Shown piece after piece: positions 14,641 to 21,753 of a DNA stretch of 23,250 bases. Source of the DNA: CS3-C152 sp964347025 (GTDB lineage Archaea; Aenigmatarchaeota; Aenigmatarchaeia; QMZP01; QMZT01). The DNA lies in assembly GCA_964347025.1 (NCBI GenBank), contig CAYFWU010000015.1:1-23250 (forward strand), read 5' to 3'. The stretch's first letter is position 1, and each line of letters starts with the position of its first letter. The notes under the pieces are model-generated. The model was not told the DNA's origin and did not search any database. It saw only the letters and a program-made list of their open reading frames with translations. A program made the position numbers and the translations under genes.

Positions 14641-14675
14641 TGTAAAAATTTCCATAAATATGGTGTAAATTTTAT
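14641..14675. promoter_or_regulatory. AT-rich repeat cluster with inverted repeat CCATA-AA-TATGG
   Basis: The inverted repeat at 14652-14663 is flanked by two similar elements, TGTAAAAATTT at 14641-14651 and TGTAAATTTTAT at 14664-14675. The cluster sits midway between the Lrp gene and asnS and is a second candidate operator for the regulator. The rest of the 184-bp region is AT-rich without other clear structure. Confidence 0.35.
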
Positions 14676-14780
14676 AAAAAGTCCTGATAAATGGTAAATA
14701 CTGCCTTACGCGAAGTCTCCGGGCAATCTCGCTTTAAACAAATAAAAGAGCGAAACAATAAAATTAAATAAGGTGTTGGG

Positions 14781-16058
14781 ATGGACATAGATAAAGTTTC
14801 AAAGAGTGTTGGGAAAACCCTCGAGATCAAAGGATGGGTCTGGAGGAAGAGGGAGAGCAAGGACATCATATTCCTTATTATCCGTGACTCGAATGATGTT
14901 GTACAATGCACGATCACGGATAGGCACAAGGATTTTAGCAAGGCGAAGAAGCTAACAGTGGAGTCCTCTGTGATAATAAAGGGGAAGGTCAGGAAAGACA
15001 AACGTGCTCCTACGGGTTATGAGATCAAAATAAACGATTTGAAACCAGTCCACATTGCTGATCGTTTCCCGATAACCAAGGACAAATCAGCAGAATTTTT
15101 GCTGGATACCAGACACCTGTGGCTGAGATCACGATATCTAACATCGGTTCTGAAGGTCAGACACACAGTGGTGGGAGCGATACACAAATTCTTCCGTGAC
15201 CGGGGTTATTACGAATTCGACGCCCCTGTTTTCCAGCCTTCCCACTGCGAGGGGGGATCGACACTCTTCGAAGTGAAGTATTTCGATGACATTACGTATC
15301 TTTCCCAGTCATGGCAGTTGTATGCGGAAGCAGCTGTTTTTGCTCTCGAGAAAGTATATAACATGGGACCCACATTCCGTTCTGAGCGATCGAAAACGTC
15401 GAGACATCTGGCGGAGTTCTGGATGGCTGAAGCCGAAGCAGCCTGGATGGGTCTGGATGAGATAACACAGGTAGCAAAGGATGAAATCCGCTTCATAATA
15501 AAAGAAGTTCTTAAACACAACAAAAAGGAACTCGAACTTCTGGGTCAAGACATTAAAAAACTCGAAAGGATCGTTAAAAAACCTTTTCCTACGATCACCT
15601 ACACCAAGGCATTGGAAATCCTTCGGAAGAAAGAGAAAATGCGAGTTACGTGGGGGAAGGACTTGCGTACGATCGAGGAGGACAGGTTAATGAAACATTT
15701 CGACACTCCTGTTGTCGTTACCCATTACCCCAAGAAGGTCAGAGGATTTTACCAACCAGTTGACCCGAAGAATCCGAAGGTTTGTCTGTCTTTCGATATG
15801 TTAGCACCTGAAGGGTATGGCGAACTTATCGGGGGATCACAGAGAGATACGAATCTAAAGGACTTGATAAAGTTCCTGAAACTGGAAGGAGAAAAACCGG
15901 AAAACTACGAGTGGTATTTGGATCTTAGAAGGTTCGGGAGCGTTCCCCATTCCGGATACGGTCTGGGAGTGGAACGCCTGGTTGCATGGTTGTGCAAACT
16001 CGAGAACATAAAGGATGCGATCCCCTTCCCGAGAACGATGAGAAGGTTCAGGCCTTGA
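14781..16058 (+). CDS. asnS: Asparaginyl-tRNA synthetase
   Basis: The 425-residue class IIb enzyme charges tRNA-Asn with asparagine. An OB-fold domain spans about 12-95. The AsnRS-specific stretch AEFLLDTRHLWLRSRYL follows at 104-120. Motif 2 has Arg200 in FRSERSKTSRHLAEFWM, and motif 3 is GLGVERL around 394-400. The asparagine-type features (SAEFLLDTRH, and HLAEFWMAEAE in motif 2) set it apart from the AspRS paralogue at 11541. With both enzymes encoded, the organism should make Asn-tRNA directly and not need transamidation for asparagine. GGTG about 6 nt before the ATG (14772-14775) could be the ribosome-binding site, and AT-rich TTTAAACAAA near 14733 could be the TATA box of a short-leader transcript. 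Confidence 0.95.
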   Translation: MDIDKVSKSVGKTLEIKGWVWRKRESKDIIFLIIRDSNDVVQCTITDRHKDFSKAKKLTVESSVIIKGKVRKDKRAPTGYEIKINDLKPVHIADRFPITKDKSAEFLLDTRHLWLRSRYLTSVLKVRHTVVGAIHKFFRDRGYYEFDAPVFQPSHCEGGSTLFEVKYFDDITYLSQSWQLYAEAAVFALEKVYNMGPTFRSERSKTSRHLAEFWMAEAEAAWMGLDEITQVAKDEIRFIIKEVLKHNKKELELLGQDIKKLERIVKKPFPTITYTKALEILRKKEKMRVTWGKDLRTIEEDRLMKHFDTPVVVTHYPKKVRGFYQPVDPKNPKVCLSFDMLAPEGYGELIGGSQRDTNLKDLIKFLKLEGEKPENYEWYLDLRRFGSVPHSGYGLGVERLVAWLCKLENIKDAIPFPRTMRRFRP

Positions 16059-16112
16059 ATTCGGCACAATAAAGGCTTTTAAGATTTTCTACCAATCTTA
16101 AAAAAGAACAGC

Positions 16113-16559
16113 ATGAAAAGGAGAAAAGTTCTGATTTACGGCGGAGCTACAACAGCTTCAATCCTTCTATCACAAGTGCTGAAACTTTACGCAGAAGACC
16201 CACGAATTGAAGATCTCGGAATTATAGAAAATTTCAACAAGATATACGAAAAGGTCAAGGGAAGGAAGGGGAAATTTATAGAGCCTATAGACATAGACGG
16301 TGACGGGGCACCAGACAAGGTAGAATTCGAGTTACGTGAAAACGGGTCAGTATCAATTGAGCACGATCCAACTTCAGGAATAAGGCTTGATGTGGGGTTT
16401 GAGATAGGAGGCAGCTATTTAGGAAAGGTTTATGCGGTGTTCAACGGTGGCAAAATAAAGTATTATAAAGACGGCAAACCCCTGTGCAAACGTCAATTTA
16501 TAAAAGAAGAGGATATCAAAAAATATTTTGATTTCATGCTCAAGCACTACGAAAAATAA
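16113..16559 (+). CDS. Secreted or membrane-anchored small protein with a Ca2+-loop motif
   Basis: The 148-residue protein starts MKRRKVLIYGGATTASILLSQ, an N-terminal basic patch with two arginines and then a hydrophobic stretch. This could be a signal peptide or a membrane anchor, possibly Tat-like, although the canonical Tat motif is incomplete. The segment EPIDIDGDGAPDKVEFEL at about 57-74 has the DxDxDGxxD pattern (D60, D62, D64, D68) seen in EF-hand, dockerin and FG-GAP-type calcium loops. The remainder is beta-rich (SYLGKVYAVFNGGKIKYYKDGKP), resembling repeat-type extracellular domains. No homologue is recognised. The gene is alone between asnS and the convergent rnhB. A TATA-like CTTTTAAG at 16076-16083 would give a leader of about 7 nt. 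Confidence 0.65.
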   Translation: MKRRKVLIYGGATTASILLSQVLKLYAEDPRIEDLGIIENFNKIYEKVKGRKGKFIEPIDIDGDGAPDKVEFELRENGSVSIEHDPTSGIRLDVGFEIGGSYLGKVYAVFNGGKIKYYKDGKPLCKRQFIKEEDIKKYFDFMLKHYEK

Positions 16560-16570
16560 TTTAATTTTTG

Positions 16571-17257
16571 TTAACCCCTTCTGAAGAAACCGAACAACCT
16601 TCTCTGTCTGTGATCGCCCAGAAGATCCTTTGTTGTGATCCAGGAATGGCGAACCAAACCCTTCTCAGGAAACTTCTTGTTTTCCTTCAGGTAGGCTTTC
16701 ATCCATTCGATCGTTCGATCATCCGAGGGATAGCCTGTCCCTTTGAAACCGTACTTTCTCCTCAGGATCTCGATATCCTTGTCCCTCTCCACCTTCGCTA
16801 TTATGGAGGCGGCTGAAACGATCGGATACTTCTGGTCGGCGAAGTTCTCCACGATGAGATTGGCTTCGGTATTGACGAGCTTGTTAAGGAATCTCCCGAA
16901 TTTCTCAACCCTGACCTCGGGTCCGTCGATGTAGGCTGTGTGCGGATCCAGGCATTCGATAATGGTTTTCATCTTCAGGGCCTCAACCTTGTTCAAATTC
17001 ACACCCTGTTTTTTGTAATCATCAATCTTGCAGGGCCCGACCTTCATAACAATTATATCTTTCGCGATTCTCTCGATCTTTCTGGACAGCCTGTCTCTCT
17101 GCTGAGGTGTGAGCTCTTTGGAATCACGGACCCCGAGTTTTTTAAGTTTGGGAAGGTCTTTCTTGTGGATCGAAACTCCCGCAAGAACCATCGGGCCTAA
17201 TACAGCTCCTCTTCCAGCCTCATCCACACCACAGATTATCACTCCCTTTTCAGGCAT
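16571..17257 (-). CDS. rnhB: Ribonuclease HII
   Basis: The 228-residue enzyme cuts the RNA strand of RNA-DNA hybrids and removes ribonucleotides from DNA. Catalytic residues are in place: Asp12-Glu13 in GVDEAGRGAVLGP, Asp111 in YIDGPEV and Asp141 in ENFADQKYPIVSAASIIAKVERD. The GRG motif for ribonucleotide recognition is intact. The frame could extend to 17320 (21 more residues), but ATG 17257 is chosen: it puts the first strand at the family-typical position, a TATA-like box lies 23 nt upstream, and the longer form would overlap the end of the upstream coiled-coil gene. The length fits archaeal RNase HII of about 210-235 residues. Confidence 0.95.
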   Translation of the reverse strand: MPEKGVIICGVDEAGRGAVLGPMVLAGVSIHKKDLPKLKKLGVRDSKELTPQQRDRLSRKIERIAKDIIVMKVGPCKIDDYKKQGVNLNKVEALKMKTIIECLDPHTAYIDGPEVRVEKFGRFLNKLVNTEANLIVENFADQKYPIVSAASIIAKVERDKDIEILRRKYGFKGTGYPSDDRTIEWMKAYLKENKKFPEKGLVRHSWITTKDLLGDHRQRRLFGFFRRG

Positions 17258-17274
17258 AAAACCAACTTCTGATA

Positions 17275-17284
17275 TCTTATATTG
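17275..17284 (-). promoter_or_regulatory. TATA-like box of rnhB
   Basis: CAATATAAGA, read on the minus strand, is centred about 23 nt before the ATG at 17257 and supports that start over 17320. Confidence 0.5.
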
Positions 17285-17312
17285 AGCAGTCAAAATTAAA
17301 TAGGAATTGGTT

Positions 17313-18857
17313 CTATTCAATCAGAACAGGGGATGACGCTCCAATGGCCTTCACCCTGCGTTCAACATCTTCTAACCTTCTGATGAGATCCTCAAGTCTG
17401 GGTCTCTCAGCAACCTCGCTCCACTCACGCTTTTCAACCGTTGTTAACTCGCTTTTCAGCTGTTCTACATCAGAGGCTATGCTGTTCAGATGGTCTTCGT
17501 TTACAGATATGGCCTTTTTCATCTCTTCAAGGTCCTTGTAGACATCCTGGCTGAGCATCTTCTTTTCCTTGTCCGTCAGCATTCTGGGCTTGAGCGTTCT
17601 TTCGAGTGAAACCAGGTCTTCCTTTCTTACGAATTTTCTCATGTACGTTTCAGCTACCTTTACCCTCTTTAAAAGATCGCTGACGTCTGTCTTCAGTTTC
17701 TCAACTTTTCTGGAGACAACCTTTGATGGTCCTCCGGAAGGCAACTTCATCCCTTCGGGGACCTTTATGGGCTTCAATCCCAATTCACCTGCCTTCTTGC
17801 TGATTGCATTCACCCTTTTCTCAAGCTCTACTATCCTGTCCTTGACAGGAAGAGGGATTTCCACTCCCTTTTTCTTGGTTCTTGCGGCATAAACCCTCTC
17901 TTTCAGTTTCTCCATTGCTTCCCTGTTTTCTACAATCATTTTCTTCAATTCACCCGTTCTTACATCTCCTGTTTTGGCATGCATATCACCCAGCTTGGAG
18001 TACAGAAGCTCTCTCAACTCCTCGATTTCATCTTCCACTCTTTCCGAGGGTCCGGCTCCCCCTTTGCCTTCAGTCTTTATGACCCTGACCTTCAGATCCT
18101 CGATGGTTTTCTTATTGCTCTCCACCATATCTATCAGTTCGGTCACCCTCGTATCTAACGAACTGGAACCTGTTGGTGTGGCTTCGGACATCCTGCCCTT
18201 AAGATCTTCCATGGCCTTTTTATTCTCCTCGATCGCTTTCTTCAGTTCCCCCACATCCGGCATAACTTCTGTGTGATGCTTGGTTTTGACCATTGATTTC
18301 AAGTTCTCGATACTCTCGCTGTTTTCTTCAACAATCCTTTTCAGATTACTCAGGTCTGGTGCGACCACCTTCTCCCTGGGCGTCGCGGTCTTCATACTCT
18401 CTATTATCCTTCTGTTCTCCTCGATCGCCTTCCTGAGATCACCCGTTTCAGGCGGTTTCGCCCCCGGTTTAAGAAGCATGGAGGACCTCAGCTCAGCTAT
18501 CTGTTTCTTAAGGTCCTGGATTTCAGAGGTTTCCGGAGGTTTTTTCACGACCTCCGGTTCAGGCGGCCTCTTCGCCTTCTCCATGTTCATGATCTTAGAA
18601 CGGAGCGCCTTCACCTCATCTATAGTCTGTGCCCATTTCTTGAAAACATCGGCCTCCTTTGAGATTTTTTCTAGTTTCACGATATTTTCCTCAACCTCAG
18701 GGGGTATGGGCGAGGGAGAAACAAGCTTTATCTTTTCTAACTCGTTCTTTAAATTCATTATATCCAGCTCTATTATGTTCTGCATATCCTTTATCGAGGA
18801 CATCTTTTGTTCTATGGTTTTTAATCTTTCAGACTCAGAAGCATTTTCTTCGGGCAT
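17313..18857 (-). CDS. Coiled-coil protein with internal repeats, function unknown
   Basis: The 514-residue protein is almost entirely coiled coil. Short Pro-rich linkers break it (for example PSPIPPE near 49-54 and KRPPEPEVVKKPPE near 96-109). Residues 139-319 hold five copies of a repeat of the form ELKKAIEENKKAMEDLK, with a conserved Asn at 148, 179, 212, 248 and 311. The C-terminal part (VSRKVEKLKTDVSDLLKRVK, then RLEDVERRVKAIG) is again coiled coil. No signal peptide, membrane segment or enzyme motif is visible, so it is cytoplasmic. It lies downstream of the pilin operon on the same strand, but a gap of 50 nt with a GAGG ribosome-binding site and a TATA-like stretch at 18891-18899 suggests its own transcript. 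A structural partner of the pilus system is possible. FlaC/D-like archaellum proteins are also coiled coil, but I see no specific match. Confidence 0.75.
   Translation of the reverse strand: MPEENASESERLKTIEQKMSSIKDMQNIIELDIMNLKNELEKIKLVSPSPIPPEVEENIVKLEKISKEADVFKKWAQTIDEVKALRSKIMNMEKAKRPPEPEVVKKPPETSEIQDLKKQIAELRSSMLLKPGAKPPETGDLRKAIEENRRIIESMKTATPREKVVAPDLSNLKRIVEENSESIENLKSMVKTKHHTEVMPDVGELKKAIEENKKAMEDLKGRMSEATPTGSSSLDTRVTELIDMVESNKKTIEDLKVRVIKTEGKGGAGPSERVEDEIEELRELLYSKLGDMHAKTGDVRTGELKKMIVENREAMEKLKERVYAARTKKKGVEIPLPVKDRIVELEKRVNAISKKAGELGLKPIKVPEGMKLPSGGPSKVVSRKVEKLKTDVSDLLKRVKVAETYMRKFVRKEDLVSLERTLKPRMLTDKEKKMLSQDVYKDLEEMKKAISVNEDHLNSIASDVEQLKSELTTVEKREWSEVAERPRLEDLIRRLEDVERRVKAIGASSPVLIE
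17901..18443 (-). repeat. Five-copy peptide repeat encoded in the coiled-coil gene
   Basis: The copies read DLRKAIEENRRIIESMK, NLKRIVEENSESIENLK, ELKKAIEENKKAMEDLK, ELIDMVESNKKTIEDLK and ELKKMIVENREAMEKLK. Spacing between conserved Asn residues is 31, 33, 36 and 63 residues; the last interval is about two units and contains a degenerate copy near 277-290. Confidence 0.7.
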
Positions 18858-18907
18858 TTGAAACCTCTATTATTAAATTAATCCTCCGAATATAAATTTG
18901 TTGAAAA

Positions 18908-19408
18908 CTAGAGTTCTGCGGTCGGGGAAACCTTCGGGCAGACAACATTTAGAACCTTCACCTTTAACAGCGACCATGTATCGTTTATGTTTACAATTTC
19001 ACCGTTGAGGATGTGAGAACTCCCTGGTTTCACGGGATTTGTTGCGGATCTCTGCGTTTCCTCTGTTACGTTGATTTCCGGATAAACTATGAGCTTCTCA
19101 CCTAGGGACGTCTGCATCGTCAGCTCGAACGAAAAATTATAGAGGTTCTGCGAGCCCGTGTTCATTATTTTGGCTGTTACCGTTCCATTGGTTCCTGTAA
19201 AATTCCAGTCCACCCCGCTGTTTCCGTAGTCGCTGTCAAAATCGTATGCCGTCTTCTGGCAGATTAACTGTTGTTGCGCTGTCCCTCCTGCTCCTCCCGC
19301 GGCCTCGCTTGCAAGGTTAAGGACCCATGGCCCAACCACGGCTCCCATGGCTATGACTATGAGTATAAGGATGACGGCCGCTATCATTGGAGATATACCC
19401 TTTTTCAT
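18908..19408 (-). CDS. Archaeal type IV pilin (class III signal peptide), last gene of the pilin operon
   Basis: The 166-residue protein starts MKKGISPMIAAVILILIVIA, the archaeal type IV pilin N-terminus. Prepilin peptidase should cut after Gly4, leaving the ISPM... helix to form the filament core. The rest is a Gly-rich hinge (AAGGAGG), then a beta domain with Cys50 and Cys157, which could form a disulfide, and five N-glycosylation sequons (NFT, NGT, NFS, NVT, NDT). Of the five operon proteins it is the one most like a major pilin. Its ATG follows the upstream stop directly (TGA-ATG), with GGGTGA in the end of the upstream gene as the ribosome-binding site. Pilus ATPase, platform protein and prepilin peptidase are not in the window. 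Confidence 0.88.
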   Translation of the reverse strand: MKKGISPMIAAVILILIVIAMGAVVGPWVLNLASEAAGGAGGTAQQQLICQKTAYDFDSDYGNSGVDWNFTGTNGTVTAKIMNTGSQNLYNFSFELTMQTSLGEKLIVYPEINVTEETQRSATNPVKPGSSHILNGEIVNINDTWSLLKVKVLNVVCPKVSPTAEL

Positions 19409-20119
19409 TCATTCACCCTTTATTATCAGGAAATCCTCCCCTGATTCGAGGACAAACTTTATGATATAATCTATACCATAGTCTGATTCTATATAAGCTG
19501 TCACCTCCCCGTAAGGCAGGTGATAACCTGTTCTTTCGAGTTTCGTGTACCCATTACCCGTGGTTGAGTTCTGGGCGTTATCAAGGCTTATCTCAACATA
19601 TTCCATGGGAAGCCATTCGTTTAAATCCTTCTGGTATATTCCGAGCAGTATCTCTGTTGTGTTGTAGGACGTGAGGTTTTCTGTGGAACCTATCTTTTTC
19701 AGACAGGCCTTCAGGCGATTGTTTTCGAGGATGAATGCAGTCTGACCTTTGCACTGTCCTTCAAAAGCCGAGGTCTCCATGTTCGCCCCCAATATCACGT
19801 TGCCGAAGGTCTGGAATGTCCTGGGAGAAAATATCGGGGCGTTACACTCATGCTCCCAGTATATCGTGTCGTTCTCCCCGCTTACGTACAACTTCCCTTC
19901 ATCTATGTTCAGGGTAAGCGTCCTCTTCGAATCCTTTCCCTCGGAAGAGACTTCCTGAACAACCTCGTCCAGTTTGATAAATGATGATTTCATTTTTTCC
20001 ACCGTTGCCGAACACTGCAAATCCTGTATTATAGGAATCCCCGCCATGTAAACAATTGAAGTTGCCGCTATGAGGAACGCCAAAAATAAAACCCCGGATA
20101 TCAGGCTTATTCCTTTCAG
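19409..20119 (-). CDS. Pilin-like membrane-anchored protein, apparent CTG start
   Basis: The frame has no ATG or GTG before its conserved start region. From the CTG at 20119-20117 it reads (M)KGISLISGVLFLAFLIAATSIVYMAG, the same KG-plus-helix start as the other operon genes. That CTG overlaps the TGA stop of the upstream gene as CTGA, exactly like the common ATGA overlap. The alternative, TTG at 20083, would cut the N-terminal helix in half and remove the KG processing site. From CTG the protein has 236 residues, with a beta-rich outer domain, several Cys (in CSATVEK, HECNAPIF, GQCKGQ and KACLKK) and four sequons. It ends DFLIIKGE. Either CTG is a real rare start or the base is an error or recent mutation of ATG. 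Confidence 0.75.
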   Translation of the reverse strand: MKGISLISGVLFLAFLIAATSIVYMAGIPIIQDLQCSATVEKMKSSFIKLDEVVQEVSSEGKDSKRTLTLNIDEGKLYVSGENDTIYWEHECNAPIFSPRTFQTFGNVILGANMETSAFEGQCKGQTAFILENNRLKACLKKIGSTENLTSYNTTEILLGIYQKDLNEWLPMEYVEISLDNAQNSTTGNGYTKLERTGYHLPYGEVTAYIESDYGIDYIIKFVLESGEDFLIIKGE

Positions 20120-20670
20120 GATACCACTTCCCCTTTTATTATGTTATCCCCCTTTCTCATATCAAGAATGAAATAGAGATTCGCTTTTCGTTTCTCTAAT
20201 AATAAATTCTTCTCCGTTGTATTAAAGCTTATTCCGAGTGAGAAAGTTTCGGGCGGATTCGAGAAGAGATTGGAATCTGTTCCCCCATCAGAGACCTGGA
20301 GGTTTTCAACAGCCCCTGACACGTTCAGCTCGATGTCTATCGGGTAACCCAGGAAATTCCCGACCGTGACGTTCAGATTGTCGCTCACGTTCTGGGTTAA
20401 AACGAACAGGAGCGAAAATTCAATCCCTCTTTCCCTGGTTTTGCTTTCCACGAAATTTGTGAAGTTCGTTAGCCTCCCGACAGGTTCGGACTCGTTCAGA
20501 CCGAGATTCGCTGCCCTTGGATACTCGTTTCTCACGTTATCGAACAGGCTGCTCACAGCTCTTATTTCCGGGAAAACGATGCCTTCGGGCGAAATCTGGG
20601 AGGATATTCCGACAAAGAAAAGTATGGCTAAACTGAACGCACCTACAAGGAAGAACTGTCCTTTTCTCAT
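20116..20670 (-). CDS. Pilin-like membrane-anchored protein (KGQFFLVG type)
   Basis: The 184-residue protein starts MRKGQFFLVGAFSLAILFFVG, a class III-like signal (R-K-G before the helix) common in archaeal pseudopilins. The outer domain is beta-rich with six sequons (NES, NFT, NVS, NVT, NVS, NTT) and no Cys. The start at 20670 is chosen because GGTGAT lies just upstream and the ten extra residues of the longer frame (from 20700) would overlap the previous gene and precede the conserved N-terminus. The C-terminus, DNIIKGEVVS, resembles the IIKGE end of the next gene, which suggests that the two are related. Its role is probably that of a minor pilin or tip component. Confidence 0.8.
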   Translation of the reverse strand: MRKGQFFLVGAFSLAILFFVGISSQISPEGIVFPEIRAVSSLFDNVRNEYPRAANLGLNESEPVGRLTNFTNFVESKTRERGIEFSLLFVLTQNVSDNLNVTVGNFLGYPIDIELNVSGAVENLQVSDGGTDSNLFSNPPETFSLGISFNTTEKNLLLEKRKANLYFILDMRKGDNIIKGEVVS

Positions 20671-20674
20671 GTAA

Positions 20675-21040
20675 TCACCATATGAACAACTTAACCTCAT
20701 GGGGGTCGTAGGTGTTATCCCCTGATATGAGATAGGTGGATATCCAGACGTTTACAGCGTTGGGTTCATCCCCTGAGCATCCGCTTAGATCACAGATCTG
20801 GACGCTGTGGTTGTAGCCGTTTATGCTTATTTTCGAATTCAGGGCATCGGTCTGGTTGTTCACAACGTCTGAACGAAGCTCGCCCCTGTTGTCGAGATCC
20901 CTGAGAATCTCGTAGCCCTTTCTGGGCAGATCAACATCGGGCATCGGGAACGTGTATTTGGAACCGAGGGCCATCAGGAAAAAGACCAGTATTACCACTG
21001 CCAACACGCTTTCCAGTGTCCTCCAAAAGCCCTTTTTCAT
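20675..21040 (-). CDS. Pilin-like protein with ESVLA helix
   Basis: The 121-residue protein starts MKKGFWRTLESVLAVVILVFFLMA. The KG and the Glu in TLESVLA match archaeal pilin-like proteins, in which a Glu near the start of the helix aids assembly. The outer part has a conserved-looking Tyr-Asn-His segment (INGYNHSVQIC), Cys in QICDLSGCSG that may form a disulfide, two sequons, and the end EVKLFIW. A longer frame exists to 21172, but it overlaps the previous gene and its extra residues are not conserved in type. ATG 21040 follows the previous TAA by one base. The terminal TGG TGA codons supply the GGTGA ribosome-binding site of the next gene. Confidence 0.8.
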   Translation of the reverse strand: MKKGFWRTLESVLAVVILVFFLMALGSKYTFPMPDVDLPRKGYEILRDLDNRGELRSDVVNNQTDALNSKISINGYNHSVQICDLSGCSGDEPNAVNVWISTYLISGDNTYDPHEVKLFIW

Positions 21041-21041
21041 T

Positions 21042-21713
21042 TTACCACACCCATATGCTGATGTTGATGCCTTCCGAATTCTCCCACAGCAGACCCTTGT
21101 ATCCTCCGGCATAGACATCCCTCGCCCTAGGGATGGTCTTCCCATACGTCTCGAGAGAGCCGTCCCATTCAAGCGTTACGTTGAAATCCTCCTCTATGTC
21201 CAGATCGTCCCTGAAATTCTCATAGCTCGTGTTGGTCATGTTGCTGATCTTCGAAAGTGAGACGAGTTTCCTTCTTTCAATGGTCCAGGGAATTACCTTA
21301 GTGACGTTATCCAGGGAAAACGATGAATCGCAGTTGAGGGAGGTATTGATCTCTGAAAACTCTATGTCAAAATAATTCCATCCAAAGGAAAGATTCGCCA
21401 GCCAGTAGAGATAATCCCCGACTATCATACAGGGGAGCGAAACCCCGTCCTTCAGAACCTTCGTTGAGTTCCTCGTTCCCTCATACCATACATCACTCGC
21501 GTTGAGGACCACGTTGTTCCCTCCGCTCGAGTTCAGCTTCACGGGAACCCTGTAGACATCGGTGGAAAGGAAATCTATGATCTTTTCCCTGTCGATCTCT
21601 ATCACGGGTTTCAGCATGCCCTCTCTCTCCGGGAACAGGGCAGTATAGTATGAAAAAGACCACCCCACAAAGATCAGAAACACCATTATACCGACGATCC
21701 AGTCTATCTCCAT
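21042..21713 (-). CDS. Membrane-anchored, sequon-rich protein, first gene of the pilin operon
   Basis: The 223-residue protein starts MEIDWIVGIMVFLIFVGWSFSYY, one N-terminal transmembrane helix without the KG motif of its neighbours. Its anchor is therefore probably not cleaved, or is processed differently. The outer domain is beta-rich and has ten N-X-S/T sequons (NSS, NAS, NST, NLS, NTS, NVT, NMT, NTS, NVT, NIS), the highest density in the window. It ends INISIWVW, like the VKLFIW end of the next gene, so the two may share a fold. It begins 27 nt after a TATA-like box and leads a five-gene unit whose genes lie within 4 nt of each other or overlap. Confidence 0.75.
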   Translation of the reverse strand: MEIDWIVGIMVFLIFVGWSFSYYTALFPEREGMLKPVIEIDREKIIDFLSTDVYRVPVKLNSSGGNNVVLNASDVWYEGTRNSTKVLKDGVSLPCMIVGDYLYWLANLSFGWNYFDIEFSEINTSLNCDSSFSLDNVTKVIPWTIERRKLVSLSKISNMTNTSYENFRDDLDIEEDFNVTLEWDGSLETYGKTIPRARDVYAGGYKGLLWENSEGINISIWVW

Positions 21714-21734
21714 AATTAATTAATGTTAACCTTT

Positions 21735-21745
21735 GAATAAAAATA
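21735..21745 (-). promoter_or_regulatory. TATA-like box of the pilin operon
   Basis: TATTTTTATTC, read on the minus strand, is centred 27 nt before the ATG at 21713. It sits in the 40 nt between ugd and the operon, so the operon can be transcribed without ugd. Confidence 0.55.
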
Positions 21746-21753
21746 GCGGATAT

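Noticed and set aside
16571..17320. Longer rnhB starting at 17320
   Set aside because: It overlaps the neighbouring gene, and the TATA-like box would lie inside the coding sequence.
18280..18861. 193-residue plus-strand frame
   Set aside because: It is a shadow of the repeat-rich coiled-coil gene, Ser/Phe-rich with no motif.
19409..20083. TTG start for the fourth pilin-operon gene
   Set aside because: It would remove the KG processing site and half the signal helix. The frame continues upstream to the stop of the previous gene.
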